64,000 nucleotides of DNA, taken from contig CM034550.1 in assembly GCA_020055645.1 (NCBI GenBank), forward strand, positions 10,163,501 to 10,227,500, read 5' to 3'. This stretch comes from Tomocerus qinae (taxonomy: Eukaryota; Arthropoda; Collembola; Entomobryomorpha; Tomoceridae). The notes below the pieces were generated by a model, which saw only the letters and a program-made list of their open reading frames with translations, was not told the DNA's origin and did not search any database. Numbering within the stretch: the stretch's first letter is position 1; the number at the start of each line of letters is the position of its first letter. Both the position numbers and the translations under genes were made by a program. Positions 13,401-25,929 of this stretch are shown here, piece after piece.

Positions 13401-15430
13401 TTTGTGGACAGAGATGAACTAATAGGATCATGTAGACAACTGTATGCAAAAGATAAATGAAGGTACACCTAAACTTATTTTTATACTTTATTATCGCATA
13501 GAATTATATAAGCAGATGATTTCATGTGGCTGTAATACATGTATATAACGTTCGTTCGTGAGCATGCTACGTTTACGACTTTTTAGTGAGATACCTAAAA
13601 AGATTAGTCATACCATTGCATTACTCATATGTGTGAGTGATGTGTACGAATATTGTAATGCATAGGCATCTATATGGTACGTCTACTTTCGTCCAGTCAT
13701 GCAAAATCTACCAGATCATAATATTATTCAATGTTGAAAAATGTAAACTTTTCTTCAGCTTCGGCAAATCTTGACTTTTTTACAATTTAAAATCATTTAG
13801 ATGAAAAATTTAGATTCCAGTTTACAAAATTGGAAATTTTAATTACTTAGGGAGAATTTTCGGAAAGAACAACGAATGGCAGATTTTCTGCAGAAATTCT
13901 TTCAAGCATAGGTACCCCATCTCGTCCACTCTACTCGTCCTTTATGTCTTGACTCATCTTTATAGACTTTATACATGTTTCAGGCTATGCGCTGCAAACT
14001 TGTGGACACACAATAGATAGATATACAAGGCAACGACTGTATTTTGTATTGGGAAGGTTTGCACATAGTTTGCACTTGCACTTTGTAATTGTTTATTTTA
14101 TACGGAGGAATGTATTATTCATAAAGCACACAACAGTATACATGAAATTTTATTGCTAATATTTTACTCATTTTTACGTAATAGATTGTATAGGTGCAAA
14201 GAGTTAACTGTATTATGTGCCATGACTATGACCTTCACATGTGAATGTGCGATGTTTCCAATATATAATTATTTTAGTTAAAAATTCATGAACATGGCCG
14301 TGATTGACTTTATTGTTGTATTAATGCATTTGACTGACTGTATTTTCCCAATAGATTGTAGAATAGATAGAATTTTACATTTTTTACAAATATGATTTGC
14401 TATTAAGAGAAATGGAAAAATTCTCATGAAATCAAAAGAAATGATACACTATACAAGTTTATGTGAGTGAGCTATTTAGAGCTTTATCAACTTTCGGAAC
14501 CTAACCAGGATGAGACAATAATAAAGAGATGAGTAACACTCCTTGTATTGAAGTTTGAAAAGGGAAAAATTACAAAAGTTTTCGTGGTTAGTGCCTTATA
14601 GCGTGAGATAAGTTTTGTTGGCCTTATGAAACTGAAAGTTGACCCTCTCCGAACCTGTTTTTTGACTACGGCCCTGATAATAATTTATTATGTTGGATAA
14701 ATACAATTGGAAACCTTAAATTAATCTTAAATCTCATTACGAAGATTACGATCGATCCGAATTGGATCACCTTCAATCAGTATTTTAAGATGTAACTGCT
14801 ATATTATAATGAATAAAATAAAAATCATTTTCTTTAGTTTTATCCCATTAGATTCTGTCATTGTCATTGTTTGTGGCCAAAAAATCATCTTTGTTCGGTT
14901 TTCAATTTTGTGCTAATGTGCAAGCAAGTGTGCAAGACACCCCATGAGAAACTATTTTCGGTGCTTATAAGATTTGAATGCTTGAGCGCCGCGTGGCTTG
15001 ACAAAGATACCGGGAGAGGCTTAAATACTCACCAAAATTGTGTTTTGGTTGTTTCTAATAATTGTTTCGATTTTTATAGACCGACCGAGCGATCACTAAA
15101 ACAGCTTGTTTAGCAGGGCAAAGGTTACTCAATTTCCAGTGCGCAATTGTAGTCGCTTAGATTGCCGATATAACTTACTATTACTATATATAGAAGCCGT
15201 CAAAATTTGGTCATTGGTGAAACGAGCCGGGTAAGTAAACAATAATAATAAAACACAGTAAAATTCTTTTAGAGATAAATTACGAGTTTGCGTGACTAAA
15301 TTATCCAAAAATGTTGAATCATGAATAATTATTTTCAGACTCAGATATTTAGTTAGGCTGCAAAAATATCTATTTTGGTGTTGGAGAAAAAGGTCGCCTG
15401 TTTAGTGTTTAATGAGATAACCTGTCAATC
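10412..15430. other. About 5 kb without recognisable coding exons
   Basis: AT-rich sequence. It probably contains non-coding 5' exons of the Rab gene on the minus strand: donor-like sites on that strand lie near 10597, 10740, 11050 and 13280. Toward the right end it holds the 5' UTR of the ZAD zinc-finger gene, with a donor at 15231 (CCGG then GTAAGT) and an acceptor ending at 15338 (TTTTCAG). Short open frames in between show no domain or family resemblance. Confidence 0.5.
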
Positions 15431-17658
15431 ATGCCGATGCCTCAAGCCAACAGCAAACCAAGACGCAGGCTATATAATTCAGCAAAACTCAGGGAAAATT
15501 GCTGTGCTAACTGCAGATTGCCATTCAAAGGAAAGGATCAGAATTTAAAAATGGCATATTTAATGTTACCGAATTCAGATACAAAGCCACAAGTTTCAGT
15601 TGTAGAATCCATTTCCTCTATATTTGACGGTTATTTAAAATTAAAGAAGATTTCCTTGAATCAGGCAATGAGTATGTATTTATGTATCCCTTGTGCTTCT
15701 ACAATTTCATCGCTATACAAAATATTCAGAAAGTTCATGGAATCGACATCTCCAAAATCAATTCTGAAAGATATCATTCACGATTCGCCCTTTTGGGAGG
15801 GATCCGCAGAATCCACACCTAAGGGCCCGGTATCAATAAAATCCGAAGTTTTAGCAAAATCAGATTCTGAAAGTGATGGAAAGGAGCAGATATTACCGGA
15901 TGATGACTTTCAAACGGAAGACCAAGAAGATGATGATTGGCCTGGCGGTGGTGGTGATGATGCTTTTAATGATGATGACGGGGACGAAGATTATATTCCT
16001 TCTAATGTAAAAGTAGATCGTAAGCCTTCTGTTAAAAGTATCGCTAGTTCTTCCCCGAAGAAAGTAAACTCATCCCCCAAGAGTATTTCTTCAGTTTCGC
16101 CCACAAAAAATGCACCTTCTTGGAGACTTTCAGTTGCAAAAACTCCAAATGTTCGATTGGATAAAAGTTGGACATATCGCCAAATGCTGGAAATGAAAAA
16201 GAGTGGTACAACTCTAAGGTGTACTTACGTTCCAGATGGAACTTTAGGTACGCTTTTATTTGCAACTCTTCATACACACAAACTAAATATTTATATTCTA
16301 CAAAAAGTACCTTAGCCATAACTTCATATTTATTTATGTGAATAGCTCCAGGAGATGACCCTAAGGAGATAAAAGATTTAAAGCGTGGAAGTCGAGTGTG
16401 CCCTTACTGTCAATGGACATTTAGAAGTATGACAGAGCTACATGATCATTTGCTAAATACCGCAAAAATTGAAACTTACTCGTGCCCATATCCTAATTGC
16501 GAACCAAAATTTGCTTGGGATTGCTTCTATGCTAAGCATCTGTCCAGTGTTCACAGCGAACTGTTCAGTAGTCGTGGTTGCGAAAAATGTCCAATGACTT
16601 TCAACACACAGTATGAACTGCTGGAGCATGAATCGCAACATGAAGAACAGGATCTATGGGTTTCAGATATGGAAAATCCTCCCAAAACGTTGAAAAAGCA
16701 ACAGAGGGTGAAATATCGTGAGCTCAAAATTTTCTCTTTCTTTTAATTATATTTAAATAAGTAACTATCTCTGGTTTCGTTAATTTTGAAAAGTATGATT
16801 TACAATTGCTAGCTACCTAGCTACCAAGTTGACTTTATATATGGAGAACTGCCACTACTAAGCTTTTGATTTTTGATTATCTTTTCAGAGGGCATATACT
16901 ACTACCCGTGCATTCATACACACTGTGGTAAACTGTTCCTCGAGAAGCAATACCTAAAACGTCACATAGAAAATTGTCATGAAGCTCCTCCACTGTATAG
17001 ATGTGACAGATGTCCATGGGTGTTTCCCAAACAAGATTTATTAGCAGAACATAGTGTATGTCATACTGGAGAACTGGCTTTCACTTGTGAGCAATGTGGG
17101 GAAAAGTTTAATAACAGAAAGAGCATGGAGAACCATATCTATCATTTTCACAAGAAACGTCAGGCGAATGATGATGAAGATGAAAGTAGCAGAAAGAGAA
17201 GGAAGAAGAGCAGAGCAAATCCCATGCCCACAATGAGTCCAAGAAAACATAAATGCGAGGAATGTGACAAGGCTTTTGCCAAACGTTCCAATTTGATACA
17301 GCATGTGCGAATGGATCATCAAGGCCTTGAACCTTTAGAATGCAAAATATGCAGCCAGAGATTTGCCAGCGATGAAGCCCGAATGCTACATGAAGATACG
17401 TTTGTGCATAAGGAGTTTGCCTGTCCCGATTGCTCAAAGATATTCTACAAACAAGCAAGACTTGATGCCCATTCTGATTCACACATTCCCGTTCTAAGAG
17501 ACAAAGTCAAGATTGCTACCCATATATGTGAAACGTGTGGTAAGATGTTCAAGTTAGCCCAGACGTTAGCTCGACATTTGCTGAAACATGATCGTGTCAT
17601 TGTTGAAGAGTTAGCTGATAATGATAATGATGATAGTGTCGACATTGATATTAAGTAA
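15431..17658 (+). CDS. ZAD-type C2H2 zinc-finger protein
   Basis: Three exons: 15431-16247, 16346-16717, 16889-17658. The N-terminal module (about residues 24-110) has two CxxC pairs, C25/C28 and C85/C88, spaced as in the arthropod zinc-finger-associated domain (ZAD), a dimerisation module. A Ser/Asp-rich acidic linker follows (around 150-200, with runs of Asp). Then come about ten C2H2 fingers. The first, from CPYCQWTF, is degenerate; the clearest are CDRCPWVF, CEQCGEKF, CEECDKAF, CKICSQRF, CPDCSKIF and CETCGKMF. A basic stretch RKRRKKS splits the finger array and could serve as a nuclear localisation signal. The protein is probably a nuclear DNA-binding or architectural factor; its targets cannot be read from sequence. 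The 16717 donor (C then GTGAGC) was chosen on phase. AATAAA at 17941 is a plausible polyA signal. Confidence 0.85.
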
Positions 17659-18417
17659 AATATAGCACTTACCATTGCCACTATTAAAAAATTATACTTA
17701 AAGTTTAGAGTTCCAAACTTACTTTCTTTACTTGTAATTAATTAATTTCTAACTTGGTAATTGTAAGCTGCCTAATATTTACCGTTTCTCAACTGTACAA
17801 ATTATAAGATACGTAGAAATCGTTAAATACTTAGTTAAGTTAAGGTCAATAATATAATAGAACGAATACAATGAAATTTTTGATTATAAAACAAGCGCTG
17901 AATATAGTAAATTGAATTGAAAGATGTTAAATGGATTATTAATAAAAGTGTACCTGTAAGTTTAATGCACTTTAGGGAGAAGCGTAAGTACCTACGTAAA
18001 ATAATGTTTACTTTTAAAGAGTTGTTAATTGCCAGGTGAAAGTCAGTAACATTTTTTGAAATAATTGGCAGTGGAATTTTTTAAAATTCATGACCTGTCT
18101 CCTTTTTCATTCGTAACATTTATGCCTATGCATGTTTAATGAAACAAATTAATTATTATACGTTATGCTAAATATATTCGTCTATATCCTCCTTTAGTGT
18201 AATTATAGTATAGTATTTTTAGTTCTTTAATCATGGTTTGTATACCAATGCCTAATATCAACTTTCTCTACCCAGTACATATTTGTTGTGGTTATAATTT
18301 ATGATGTACGCATCACATGTTTGTATTTACATATTCATGGACACAATTATAAACATAAAAAACTTAAATAGCTTTACAAAAAATGTTATGGATTATTTGT
18401 ATCTGTAACTAATTATT
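17659..18417. other. Convergent intergenic region, no gene seen
   Basis: 3' flank of the zinc-finger gene (AATAAA at 17941) facing the 3' end of the first protease. AT-rich, with nothing else recognised. Confidence 0.5.
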
Positions 18418-19948
18418 TTACGGCCGAGCTAGTTCGGTATTCAAAAATGGTCTAAGAAAAGCAACATTACTGAACACGGTTGGGAATCTGAGTTGACCAC
18501 AAGGAAGAACAGTCCATGATACAATTCCTGCCATGTAAATTTCTCCATCTAGATCTGAGCATAAAATTGGCCCTCCTGAATCCCCCTATTTGGAAATCGT
18601 ATTAACATTACTTTCATACTTTGATGAATTTATAGCTTGGTTTATATTAGTAAAATAAATAAATCCATTCGTACGGTGCATGATCCTATTTGATCACCAG
18701 CACCACCCGCACAAATCATAGACTGGTCGACATTATTAATTCCAGAGTAGAGTTTGCGACAAGTTTCCCTGTTGACAATGTTTAATGTCACTTTTTGCAA
18801 TGCATCAGGAACTACTCCAGGTTGACCTGCGAAAAAAGTTTCATTGGTGCATTTCTAGATATGTATTTTACTAGTAACTAATCGTTTGAAAAACAAATTA
18901 GATACTTACCGGTACTGCCCCAACCGATGGTAACACAGCTTGAAGAATCTATTGGATCATGGTCCTGAAAACACGAAAATCCGATAAAATATCATTTCAA
19001 ATAAACCAACTATAAAATTGGATATTATATAGTTATAGCCTATAAGACCTCAATTGCTAAACGTTGTAGGGGTTGAACTCTATCACTGAATGCGATTTTA
19101 GATGCGACAGTTATCACTGCGATATCATTTTTTATGACATTCCTACAACATATAAAACCCCAAAACACAATTTAATATCCGAAACTATTAGAAATAATCA
19201 AATTAGGCTACCACAATGCATTCCTTCATTATTTACAAAGGTTTGCTTTGGTATAGTACATAATTGAAAAGGTTTATCAGTATTTTCTCAAGTACTCACC
19301 CTTGATACTGGGGATGGTGCATAGCTCGCTTAACTCGTATTCTTTGTTGAGAATTTTCATAGTCTTTTATGTTGTGTGCTCCAGCTACGATTTCCATCCT
19401 CGTTAGATTTTCACCAATTACGCAATGTGCCTAATTTTTGAATTTACAAAAGTATTTTTCATAGAATAATGTGCATGTGAGTTCAATGTAAATATTGAGA
19501 AAACTGTAACAAGGTAATAACAAACCGCTGAGATTATATGATATTCATCGTAGATTATTGCTCCGCACTTATGATAAACAGGTCCACTAGAAGGAGTTAT
19601 TTGCAGTGAAACTTGGAATGGAAATTCTAACCAAGAAAACACATTTTTCATTTTGCATGAAATATTTAAATTATTCTAGAGAAATTCGTAGTGCTAACCT
19701 CCAGGCTCTGCATCATTCCCACCGATTACTTTCACTGCAACTGGATCATTGTTTCCAATCGAGATGTTATTTTGCTGGAAGCCAAAGTTTTTAGGCCCAT
19801 GAAATGGCAATGCTGAAATCAACAAAGACAGAATTTGCACACAGTACCCCAAATGTTTGGGAGCGTTTGTAAGCTGTGTTATATAGAGTCCTATATTCTT
19901 AATACCTGACGCAGTTGAAATAAAAGACAAAAATATGAGAAAAAACAT
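18418..19948 (-). CDS. S1A serine protease 1 (secreted, chymotrypsin fold)
   Basis: Eight exons on the minus strand: 19948-19906, 19812-19699, 19626-19526, 19430-19300, 19142-19049, 18964-18910, 18826-18675, 18585-18418, giving 285 residues. Signal peptide MFFLIFLSFISTASG, a short pro-segment, activation site AVK/VIGGNDAEPG, catalytic His in SAAHC (codon 19427-19425), Asp in IKNDIAVI and Ser in GDSGGP (18579-18577). The triad is complete. The residue six before the catalytic Ser (position 189) is Gly, not the Asp of trypsins, so cleavage after Lys or Arg is not expected. It may be a digestive or other extracellular protease. Unlike its two paralogs to the right, the whole segment from GDSGG to the stop is one exon. 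It is divergent from protease 2. Confidence 0.9.
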
Positions 19949-19963
19949 TTTTTTCAAGTGAAA

Positions 19964-20011
19964 GTCTGAATTTGATTCTTTAGCTTGTGTGTTGTCTGAA
20001 TTTATTTTATG
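19964..20011 (-). promoter_or_regulatory. Candidate core promoter of protease 1
   Basis: On the minus strand an AT-rich TATA-like element CATAAAATAA (20011-20002) lies about 35-40 bp upstream of an arthropod Inr-like TTCAGAC (19970-19964). The latter is 16 bp upstream of the start ATG. The placement matches the other two proteases, which also have TATA plus TCAG-type starts. Confidence 0.4.
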
Positions 20012-21079
20012 CTCTAACTCCTTACTCTCCCCAATAACTTCTAAATATCCGATATCGATTACGGACATGAGCTCTTAAATGGTATTGGTAGTAAACTCCC
20101 GTGATCTGTTTGTTTGGATTTTAAGAACTTGTAAATATTTTTCATTTGGCCTGTATGTATATACAATTAGATACTATGCCGAATATTACAGATTTTGGAT
20201 GCTTGTTTACATGATATTAGTCATCTTTTAGGGTCAAACGTCAAATGCATCTGTTGAACTGGTCTTTGCTGACAATATTTTGTTGACCAAACTTAAAGTT
20301 ATTGATTTTTAGTAATGTCATGAGCGTACGTACATGCTGTTACATCGCTTATGGGATTGATTTCTAAAGGCTATTATTTCATCGCATATTAATATGGTGG
20401 TACGCAATCCTTATATTAATGTTAGTGGTCATTTCCAACAGTCAAACTTGTCCAAGCTTGTCTTTATTGATTGCACACAATTGGTATCGGATATCAAAAT
20501 CGTATTGTCTCACTCGCACTCATAACATAAATAAATAATACCATGTATTATCATTCACTGAACTCTGTCATGGTTTATATGCAAAATTCATATTCATATG
20601 TGCTTATATTATACGTATCTGTACTACTACTGCACGGTACGGTCTACATTGAGGATGACGAGGAGGGATGTAATGGCAATGGGCATTGTGAGACTGAGAG
20701 TACTCAAACTCATACTGTCTCATACTCACACTCATATTGGATCATATTGCATATTGTTAGCACAATTCTGTCACCAACTTCAATCAAACTGTCTTAAATC
20801 GAATTTTGTACTACCGATGGAACCTGAAGCCCAAAACTAATAGCATTTTTAATGACATCCGTATATTACCTTCACATATAATGAGATGAATAAAGCGCTT
20901 GATTACAGATTACAGTTTACGATATCAGAAAAATGTCAAATACCGTGCTATTCATGATTTGGGGGTATTTGTAAACATAATGTCTGATCACTGTGATCAC
21001 CATTATAATAATTATGCTAATATAAATTAAGGCCACCACATCTTACTCCATAGTCCATATAACCCATTTTCATTTCAAC

Positions 21080-21619
21080 CAGTGTACAAAATACCATTTA
21101 CCACTTACCAGTGGTAAGTTGTTTTTAATGGTATTTAACGTTAAATACCACCACCTAAAAAGTAGTGGTAAGTGGTAAAAATGGTAAAAAATGTTTCGTT
21201 TTCGTGTTTAGATTTTGAATAAAATTCGGTGTCAAAGTATGAAATAGCTTAGCTGATGATTGTTGTTACTAATTGATAAGTTTCCATTAATCAGAGTTAG
21301 CTTCAACCAATGTGGGGATTAATAACCCTTATTTGCTGATTGAGAAATTAAATGCAATTAAATTGCCTTCAAGTCAATTTTAATTTGACGATAACAAATG
21401 TAATCTGTTACTTGATTAATTTGATAATTAATTAAGGGGCTAATTGGAAATGTTTCATAGAAGATAAAGTTTTAAAACTTATATATTTTAGGAAGTCTAA
21501 TATCTGTACTAAGCTGTCTAATATTTACCATTTTTACCATTAAATGCATTTATACCATTAAGTGCATTTATACCACTGTGATGGTAAAACAGCCTAAAAA
21601 TGGTAAATTTTTTACACTG
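21080..21619. mobile_element. Candidate non-autonomous DNA transposon (TACCA-rich MITE)
   Basis: The ends are inverted: left CAGTGTACAAAATACCATTT, right (reverse complement) CAGTGTAAAAAATTTACC. Each end carries a subterminal hairpin built from TACCA/TGGTA motifs: 21092-21110 pairs with 21167-21187, and 21523-21536 pairs with 21595-21608. The CAGTG start resembles hAT ends. The 8-bp flanks (ATTTCAAC on the left, AATTTTCAAC on the right) are similar but not a clean target-site duplication. No transposase is encoded. Confidence 0.55.
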
Positions 21620-22231
21620 AATTTTCAACTGAAAAATGTGGTGCTTTCAATTATATTAAATTTTTTAATCCATGTTTTGTCCATATCTAGCTCTAAATAA
21701 AAATTAAAAGTAGCTATCAATATTGTCAAGTGAGTGAGAGCTGGTGGTTCATGAAATTGAAGAGTAGATCATGCATGGAAGTATATAGAGTATATATACA
21801 TAGTATGTAAAAATGGGAATTAACCTAGTTTTAAACTGTATTTAATGTAAATCTGTAAATCATGTCAGCGTATTTTTTGTATTTTTAAGTAAATGATTTT
21901 AAATGTTTTCATTTATCTTTAAAAAATAACAGATCATAAATGTAGAGGGACGTTTGACAGACATGATAATCCACGCAATATCGAAAAGGGTCAAAACTGA
22001 ATCAGGAAATCCATCCATAAAATAAAAGGACTTCAAACGATATATGAATCCAAATCTGTTAATACACGTACATGTCTATTTACTCCTTCCTATTGATGTT
22101 GTTTATATGTTCGAAAATAATTTCCTTATCAAGGATATTTTGATGGGTTTTAATTTCATAAGCTGGGCTTTGGTTTGCCCTAGTTAATTGAAATGCATAG
22201 ATTATAGATATTCTAATCCATAGATATGAAG

Positions 22232-22267
22232 TATAAATGAGAGTAAATGCTGTAGCAGCAAATTCAG
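22232..22267 (+). promoter_or_regulatory. Candidate TATA/Inr promoter of protease 2
   Basis: TATAAAT at 22232-22238 lies about 31 bp upstream of an Inr-like TTCAG at 22263-22267. The start ATG follows at 22288, giving a short leader. Confidence 0.5.
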
Positions 22268-22287
22268 GTATTGACCATAAGTTACAC

Positions 22288-24349
22288 ATGAACAACAAGA
22301 TGAAAATTTTCGTATTCCTCGCAATTTTCGGAACTGCTTTCGGTAATTGTGAAATTTTGTCTCTTCATAATTACTGTTTCACATTTTCCATTCGCTTAAA
22401 ATTATATTATATTTTCATATAATTTTTTTATGTAATAATCAGCCAGTTCTAGTGGTCCTTCTGTACATCTAAGCCATGCGCCTGTTGGAAAAAATAATCC
22501 GTCCCCCAGAATAATCGGAGGAGAATCGGCTTTACCAGGTAAAAATTAATGGAAACATTAACATTTAGTATTTACACTGATTACCTATTAGCATAGTATT
22601 TATTGAGCATAGCATATTTATAACATCTTTTTAAAAAACAGGTGAATTTCCCTGGGGAATTTCGTTGCAAGTAAGAGTACAGGGTCAAGTTTTCCACACT
22701 TGTGGTGGTAAGAAAATTAACCCAAAATTTCTAATTTATTTATAGCAATATATTGGTACGAAGTTCCGAGATACTATAAAATTATACACCATTTTAAAGG
22801 CACCATCCTGGATGAAACACACGTTGTCTGTTCAGCCGGCTGTGTGACTGACCAGGTGGTAGCAGATCTGGAGGTTGTTGCTGGAGCTCATGACATAAAA
22901 ACTACAAATGAAACATATCAGCAAAGAGTTAGAGTTAGCAGGGTGGTCATTCATCCTGATTATAATCGCACCTCCCTTTTCGCTAACGATATTTCCGGTA
23001 TGATTAGATTTTATCCCTGTTAGATCTTCTCCCGGTTAGACTACCTCCCGATAGAAAAATATAAAAAACGGCAGAATGAAAAACAAAACTGCACAGCTTA
23101 GTAACTTGAGACGTGGTAGTCTGACGGGGAGGAGATCTAACCCGGGAGGAAACCTAAACCGTAATTATTATTATTACCGAATTCAAATCTGTTAATACCT
23201 TCCTATTCGAATAGTACTGACATTAAGTAGTCCCCTCAATTTGACTGGTCATCGTGTGAAGGCCTTGCGCTTAGCCACACAAGGACATGAGCCTTCAGGC
23301 GCCTGCATTAACTTTGGATGGGGAAATAGGTAATACCTCCTAAGTGATGAAATATCTCAGTAATCTTTGTAGCATTTCCTTCCTCGCACCTATATCATTC
23401 TAAGCCAAGTTTGTGTCAGGGATAAAAAAATTTTGTTTTTTTTTTGGACAGCAATCCAAGTGGAGCTGAACCAATTGTCATTCCAAATGACCTCCAGAAG
23501 GTTGTCTTAGTCGTTTTACCCCGTAGTAATTGTTCATTACTTTACGCCGGTATCAATATAGTGAGTTTATCTAATATTTGTGCGCGAAATGGCCCTAGTA
23601 AAGGCTCTTGCCAAGTAAGCCAACTTTTTTCATTCCCCTTTTAAACAAAATTTAATAGATTTTAGTCCAAGAATTTCCATCTTACACCTGTATTTTACTA
23701 AGCATACTTTTTTTCTTATAGGGCGACTCCGGTATGTCTGAATTCTACTTACTGTCACTTAAATACTTTCGGCCGGGAAAATCTCTGATTTTCTTTACCT
23801 TCTTTACATCGTAAATTGACATAATAAGCGTTGATAAATTATTTAATTAATCTTTTTTGTGACTTTTTTCATGACACGGGTGGATTAGGTGGCCCTCTTG
23901 TATGTAAGTACTACCAAATATACTAGGAAAAGTCGAATTCTCTATTCTGTTTAAAAGTCGCTTAACTGTGCGTGCTTTTTATTTGTAGGTTACGACCTAA
24001 ATGGAGACAATCAGCCATACCTCGCTGGTAAGTCACTATTTAATTTTCAATTAGTTAGTATTACATGGTATTACAGATATAATACATATTTTATTGGTAT
24101 TGATCTTTAATGCTCGAATGTAATTTATTCAGGTGTTATGTCTTGGGGAATGCTACCGTGTGGTAATTTTATATTAGCAATCAATTCACATTTTAAATGG
24201 AATGATAATGGTATAATTACCTCCAGCCAGCATTTACATGATTTTAAGGCAATTAATTATTATTACTAGGTCAAGAGAGATATCCATCTGTGTTTGCCAA
24301 TGTCGGGAACTTGCGTGCTTTCTTGGACGCAGAAGTATCAAGAGCATAA
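22288..24349 (+). CDS. S1A serine protease homolog 2 (catalytic His replaced by Gly)
   Basis: Eleven exons: 22288-22342, 22443-22538, 22642-22707, 22800-22997, 23215-23329, 23452-23614, 23722-23731, 23889-23903, 23989-24027, 24133-24162, 24270-24349, giving 288 residues. Signal peptide MNNKMKIFVFLAIFGTAFG; activation site SPR/IIGGESALPG; Asp102 in ANDIS; Ser195 in GDSGGP. The His57 block reads VVCSAGCV, so the His codon is GGC (Gly) at 22838-22840. The enzyme should lack normal serine protease activity, and the protein is best described as a secreted protease homolog. Position 189 is Gly. Two exons are tiny (10 and 15 nt), both beside the Ser195 codon. AATAAA at 24400. All exons keep phase and no stop interrupts, so this is not an obvious pseudogene. 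Confidence 0.87.
23004..23157. repeat. Imperfect foldback element in an intron of protease 2
   Basis: The left arm 23004-23045 and right arm 23115-23157 are inverted copies with several mismatches (core GTTAGATCTTCTCCC paired with GGGGAGGAGATCTAAC). The loop is about 70 bp. It resembles a small MITE and fills most of the 217-bp intron 22998-23214. Confidence 0.7.
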
Positions 24350-25929
24350 GCAATTTTATTTCTACTTAACTTATGCAATTGTTGGGTTAAAATATGAAAA
24401 ATAAAACATTTTATGATCTGGTGAACCTTTTATGACAATTTGGTTGAATATTTATTGCAATTTCGAGCGAAATTGCTGAAAATAATGATTATGGAAGCAG
24501 TAAATCGATTAAAAGCATATGACACCATATTATTTGTTGACAGTAGATAATTTCGGTGGAGCAGGAGCACGATCTAAATTGTAAAGCTGGGCTAAATATT
24601 ATAAACAATTCTGTCCCTGAATTGTATCCACTTAATTAGCAGTTAACTACTAAGTAGGGTTGAATTTGACGAGTTACTTATAATACAGTAAAAATTACGC
24701 AACAAAAACCATTTATTATGTAAATGTGAGTTTAATCAAAATAGTTTGCATATTCCCCTATTAAATAAACAATTCTCGACTAAGTTATCAATAAACGGGA
24801 TTTCCGTGATAATCGTTTACAGTCAGTTGGATGATAATGACTTCTTTAATACAACGACGAGGATAAAAGGGATAAACCACCTCTTGTGGAAACCCCAAAA
24901 TCATAAATCATAACTTGTATAATGGTAATTTTATTTGCAAGCCGTATAATCCTAATCTGATCTATGTTGTTTTAATGACAATGAATTATATTGCATTGAG
25001 AATTGAGATTGCGAATGGAAAACCCTGGACGCAGACACAGAATAACAAAATGACTAATTGAAATTACCCTTTCTAGGCTTAATGGTTTTTTGGCTAAGGA
25101 TTTTATCAATTTCTAATCCAGTGCACAGTACAAAACCAAAGTTAATCTTAACTGAAGTGATCTTATTATTAATTTAATTATGATAAAGCATAAAAATGTC
25201 AAAGAACTCATTATTATATTGCCCTAGAACATAACACAAACGTATTAATTATATCCACCTTGAGCATTTTGCTAATTAATCGTTCTATATTATGCATCCG
25301 TGTGTTGTGTAACTGTAATTACGTTTTTAAAACTTATCCATCTGTTAGACTTGTACAGGATGAGTAAACAGTGTAAAGCGGAGATAAAAAGATAATAGTA
25401 TGATATTCCTTCACCAATTTCACTGTCATTTTCATGCATGTTCTGATAACTCATGGAGAGATATCAGCTTACAACTGGATGGATATTTCCACGTGTCAAA
25501 TATAATGTTTACTTCAGGATCATGCTTTTTGTGTTTAATTCATTAGTAGTGACGAAATTTGTGTTCACACTTAAATTAATGTACCTATATGGAAATTCCC
25601 TCATTATGCCATAATTCAACTCATCTCAAGTGTATAGTTTCATTACCTAGTATAACACAATTTTTAATCCGTTAAACTGAACTTGCAACATGGACCATGA
25701 TCCAATACAAGGACTTACATAAGAGTAATACTTATACAACTATGATCACTAATCAATCATGCACCCTAACAGTACCCTGACAAAGTGGATTTTGGAATAG
25801 CAGTGATTCAACTAACCTTATCGAAATGATATCTTTAAGTGGGTGACTGATACCGAAAATCAAAATCAAGTATAAAAGCTAAAGATCGACTAATGTTCAA
25901 TTACTGGAACTTCAGAGATCCAAGACAAC
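24350..25929. other. Intergenic between proteases 2 and 3
   Basis: The 3' end of protease 2 (AATAAA 24400-24405) and then AT-rich sequence with no recognisable gene, up to the TATA promoter of protease 3. Confidence 0.5.
25871..25878 (+). promoter_or_regulatory. TATA box of protease 3
   Basis: TATAAAAG at 25871-25878, 52 bp before the start codon at 25930. A start site would be expected around 25900. Confidence 0.6.

Larger units (their letters stand above)
19949..22287. other. Divergent intergenic region between proteases 1 and 2
   Basis: Holds the two facing promoters and a TACCA-rich element with inverted ends (21080-21619). No coding exon recognised. Confidence 0.5.

Noticed and set aside
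14871-15113. An 80-codon open frame upstream of the zinc-finger gene
   Set aside because: It lies before the likely 5' UTR exon, shows no domain, and has no splice connection in phase to the ZAD exon.
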